This document shows positions 61,761 to 64,000 of a stretch of DNA of 64,000 nucleotides, one piece after another. Position 1 is the stretch's first letter; the number at the start of each line of letters is the position of its first letter. Below the pieces are notes generated by a model. The model saw only the letters and a program-made list of their open reading frames with translations, was not told the DNA's origin and did no database searches. The translations under genes and the position numbers were made by a program. Source of the DNA: an uncultured Bacteroidales bacterium (lineage in GTDB: Bacteria > Bacteroidota > Bacteroidia > Bacteroidales > UBA932); contig CAKUYQ010000010.1 of the NCBI GenBank assembly GCA_934717185.1, forward strand, positions 23,911 through 87,910, written 5' to 3'.

Positions 61761-61768
61761 AACATGAT
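61761..61768. repeat. Left target-site duplication of the IS66 element (AACATGAT)
   Basis: AACATGAT at 61761-61768 is repeated at 63653-63660, directly outside both inverted repeats. Eight bases is the standard duplication of IS66 family elements. Confidence 0.9.
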
Positions 61769-62028
61769 GTAACTACTCAGGTGCCCCTGCCCTGACCATA
61801 AACCGAGGGGATGCGAGGCCTTCGCCATCCCACTGGAACTTTTTTCAAAAAAAAGCCCCTTGCCGCGGGGTCGCGTTTCGTGCCTCTGAAAATCAGCCGT
61901 TTGCCGGCCTTTTGCTGCCCAGTGGAAGCATTTGAAAAACTTCCATCTGGCCCTCCTTGCGAAGGGGGTCCAATCCCGTCACAGGGCCGGATAATAACTT
62001 TTAACGCATTGATGCTCAATTTATTAAA

Positions 62029-62060
62029 TTTGCATATATCAAACCTTTTCCTTATCTTCG
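62029..62060 (+). promoter_or_regulatory. Promoter of the IS66 transposase
   Basis: TTTG at 62029-62032, 20 bases, then TATCTTCG at 62053-62060, one mismatch from TAnnTTTG at ideal spacing. The start codon at 62065 follows only four bases later, so the transcript may be leaderless. Confidence 0.6.
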
Positions 62061-62064
62061 TGGT

Positions 62065-63579
62065 ATGGAAAAGGACTTCAATACAGGATTTAGAAAGAGC
62101 ATCGAAGCGGACCGGGTGAGACTCACCCGCAGATGCAAGCAACTTCTTCGGGAAATGGGATACTCCGAGGATCTCGACTCCACGGAGCTCGCGGAGAAAC
62201 TTCATGAGCAAACCCTTGCCGTTGATGTCCTGAGCCGTAATCTTGTCCGTAGGGACGAGGAGATAGAGAGACTCAAAGCCAGAATCGCGGAACTCGAAGG
62301 CGGGGCCAAACCCATTGTGAGGACCAGCGCCAACAGCAGCGTCCCTCCCTCCAGGAACCCGATAGGCATCCCTCACACGCAATCCCAACGGAAGCCTTCC
62401 GGCAGGAAGACCGGCGGCCAGAAGGGACATCAAGGCAGCACAAGGCTGCAGTCCGGGGATGTGACCGGGACGGAGCGCTGGTATCCCGCGGCCGTCTGCC
62501 CGGAGTGCGGCAGGACGCTGGATATGGAATCCGCGACGGTCGCGGCCACGAGGCAGGTGGTGGACATCCCGCTCCCGATCATGGCGACGGTCGTGAGCCA
62601 TCTCCAGATGCGGGTCAAGTGCGCCTGCGGGCACTGCTGCAAGGGGCGGTTCCCGGAAAGCGTGAACGCGCCTGTGTCCTACGGGCCCAACATCATGGCC
62701 ATGACCTCGTATCTGAGCACCTATCAGAACGTCCCGTTCAAGCGCCTCACCCACCTGTTCGAGACCGTCTTCGGGCTGCACATCAGCGAGGGGTCCGTGT
62801 CCAACATGCTGAATGCCATGCGCAGGCTCTCTAAGAAGCCATACGAGATGATAAGGCGGAAGGTCGCGGACGGAAAGGTGGCCGGCGCCGACGAGACGGG
62901 AGTCAACGTGAGCGGCGGGAACAACTGGCTCTGGGCCTTCCAGAATACGGTCGCGACGTACCTTGCCTTTGACAGGAGCAGGAGCCACAAAGTCGTCAAC
63001 AGGCACTTCTCGCCCGAGGAGCTGGGCGGAACGGTCTGGGTGACCGACCGCTGGCCCGCCTACTTCATGGGGGATGTCGGTATGGATGACCACCAGATCT
63101 GCATCGCGCACCTGCTGAGGAACCTCACCTACACCATGCAGGCCTTCCCGGATGACGCATGGAGCCTGGACATGCTTGACCTCCTGAGGGACTCCGTCCA
63201 TCAGAGGCATCAGGGGTATATCGGACAGGATATGAGGACGAGGATGGAGGAACGCCTGGACGAACTGCTCGCCAGACCTCCCGTCCACACGAGGGAAGAC
63301 GGGAAGGAAACCGAGCTGGACAGGCTCAAAAAGAGCATCGCAAAGCACAGGGGCCACGTCTTCACCTTCCTCACGAACCCGGCCGTCCCGCCCACGAACA
63401 ACGACAGCGAGAAGGCGCTCAGGCCGGCCAAGACCAAACTCAAGGTCAGCGGATGCTTCAGGACCGAGGCCGGCGTGGAAAACTACGCCACGGTCGCCTC
63501 CGTCATACAGACGGCGGTCAAGAACGGACAGGACCCCTTCGAGGTCCTTCGGGTCATCGCGACCCTTGCGCAGGCATAG
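62065..63579 (+). CDS. IS66-family transposase (TnpC-like)
   Basis: 504 residues. An N-terminal coiled coil (about 45-85, RRDEEIERLKARIAELEGG) leads to SSVPPSRNPIG and GRKTGGQKGHQG, the leucine-zipper/linker marks of IS66. A zinc-finger-like CPECG and CACG pair lies near 150-195. The DDE core: ADETGVNVSGGN near 275, DRWPAYF near 330 with second Asp and a Glu in TNNDSEKALRPAKTKLKVSGCF near 440 (key NNDSEKALRP). Full length with no frameshift, so probably active. Codon use is G+C-rich, unlike flanking genes. Confidence 0.95.
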   Translation: MEKDFNTGFRKSIEADRVRLTRRCKQLLREMGYSEDLDSTELAEKLHEQTLAVDVLSRNLVRRDEEIERLKARIAELEGGAKPIVRTSANSSVPPSRNPIGIPHTQSQRKPSGRKTGGQKGHQGSTRLQSGDVTGTERWYPAAVCPECGRTLDMESATVAATRQVVDIPLPIMATVVSHLQMRVKCACGHCCKGRFPESVNAPVSYGPNIMAMTSYLSTYQNVPFKRLTHLFETVFGLHISEGSVSNMLNAMRRLSKKPYEMIRRKVADGKVAGADETGVNVSGGNNWLWAFQNTVATYLAFDRSRSHKVVNRHFSPEELGGTVWVTDRWPAYFMGDVGMDDHQICIAHLLRNLTYTMQAFPDDAWSLDMLDLLRDSVHQRHQGYIGQDMRTRMEERLDELLARPPVHTREDGKETELDRLKKSIAKHRGHVFTFLTNPAVPPTNNDSEKALRPAKTKLKVSGCFRTEAGVENYATVASVIQTAVKNGQDPFEVLRVIATLAQA

Positions 63580-63652
63580 CATTATTGTCTCAATCATCAT
63601 TAGCAGGTGGTCAGGGCCGTCGGCCTATGGCCGGGGGCACCTGAGTAGTTAC

Positions 63653-63660
63653 AACATGAT
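63653..63660. repeat. Right target-site duplication of the IS66 element (AACATGAT)
   Basis: Partner of 61761-61768. Confidence 0.9.
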
Positions 63661-63799
63661 TAGGCGTGAAAGAATTATTTCCTTTTGTTATTGTAAACAT
63701 ATTTTCAGAATCTTGTAACTGACCTTCCCTGGAGAATGGTTGACACTGTCAATCAACGGAAAAGCGGTTACCAAAATCGGCATTGGCGTTAGCGTTGGC

Positions 63800-63952
63800 T
63801 TATGGTTTGAACGGGTATATGGCAACATCCTCTCTTTTTATGAGGGGAAGTTTTGAATGCCTCTTCATCTCAACCAACCTGCCTTTATCATCGTAGTATC
63901 TCCATACCCCTATTCTAAAATAGATGGTTCTTCCGCAATTTAGTTGAAGCCC
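63800..63952 (-). pseudogene. Fragment of a YYDDKGRLV-type repeat protein
   Basis: A minus-strand open stretch without a start ends at TAA 63800-63802 and encodes NCGRTIYFRIGVWRYYDDKG, then RLVEMKRHSKLPLIKREDVA and a short tail. The GxWxYYDxxGRLV word is typical of MORN-like/YwqK-type repeats. Upstream an in-frame stop interrupts it, while another frame stays open to the window edge, so a frameshifted or truncated gene is likely. 63661-63799 shows no gene I can support, only a short GTTAGCGTTGGC word near 63787. Confidence 0.35.
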
Positions 63953-64000
63953 ATGTTACAGAAGACCATTTTCCTTTTCAAGAGTTCAAGCGAAGCACGA

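Larger units (their letters stand above)
61769..63652 (+). mobile_element. Intact IS66-family insertion sequence with one transposase gene
   Basis: 1884 bases bounded by perfect 19-bp inverted repeats GTAACTACTCAGGTGCCCC (61769-61787 and the reverse at 63634-63652) and an 8-bp target duplication. Only a TnpC-like gene is present; no TnpA or TnpB genes, as in the ISBst12-like subgroup. Its G+C content is clearly higher than the host's, and no copy of the dispersed TTGTCGGGAAG word is inside. Both facts suggest recent arrival from another genome. The first 260 bases contain a GC-rich hairpin near 61855-61872 that could block read-in. Confidence 0.93.

Noticed and set aside
61777..63600. A 607-codon open frame on the minus strand inside the IS66 element
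   Set aside because: It lies antisense to the transposase, has low-complexity Arg/Gly/Pro/Val-rich sequence typical of a G+C-rich shadow frame, and shows no family motif.

Overview
The window is chromosomal DNA from a member of the Bacteroidota, most likely order Bacteroidales; the genus cannot be named from sequence alone. Evidence: promoter-like TAnnTTTG boxes (the Bacteroides -7 element) lie upstream of many genes, Shine-Dalgarno sequences are weak, and the families are typical of the group (DUF4251, DUF5043, fimbrillin-like and Cys-rich lipoproteins, SusC/BtuB-like TonB receptors, fused Cbi enzymes, grasp-with-spasm remnants).

Layout. 1-2945: two DUF4143-type AAA ATPases flank decayed pieces of a TonB/OMP barrel gene and a grasp-with-spasm SPASM maturase. 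2948-6004: recG and nfo. 6193-8252: a tiny peptide gene and a leucine-rich-repeat lipoprotein. 8394-14764: housekeeping genes pdxA, rnhA, gpsA, pgi and a CPA2 antiporter. 14931-21035: an AddB/AddA-type helicase-nuclease pair. 21105-24512: DUF4251 protein, CDF transporter, OmpA-family protein, tRNA-Lys with a duplicated 3' piece. 24503-33530: an accessory island, all on the minus strand. It holds an O-antigen-ligase-like TPR protein, two modular Cys-rich lipoproteins with different peptidase-like C-termini, DUF5043 proteins, a family of secreted proteins with a YYLSD...RGKY repeat, and decayed copies of these genes, apparently two diverged cassettes. 34038-37430: a secreted Tricorn-like S41 protease. 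37667-60998: a large cobalamin locus. 61226-63652: a small secreted protein with an intact IS66-family element inserted just upstream of it. The last 350 bases hold only a gene fragment.

The cobalamin locus has four transcription units. A cobalamin riboswitch precedes btuB-like receptor, surface lipoprotein, cbiA and btuFCD (plus strand). A converging minus-strand operon encodes three two-domain fusions, CbiH-CbiC, CbiG-CbiF and CbiJ-CbiD, and the CbiE/CbiT protein. Divergent from it run the PduO-type adenosyltransferase, cbiP, cobD and cbiB (plus). A last minus-strand operon carries cobU, an ApgM-like phosphomutase, cobT, cobS and cobC. Together they cover the anaerobic route from about cobalt-precorrin-3 to cobalamin; the cobalt chelatase and CbiL are not in this window.

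Three repeat families run through the window. (1) The 11-mer TTGTCGGGAAG occurs 13 times exactly by my reading, with at least as many near matches, on both strands, inside genes and between them. It is absent from the IS element and rare in the accessory island. (2) A roughly 146-bp element with three hairpins and a small leader ORF occurs three times, each directly before a secreted-protein gene. (3) Degenerate intergenic blocks are built from GTTGGC/GCCAAC and TTTATAG words.
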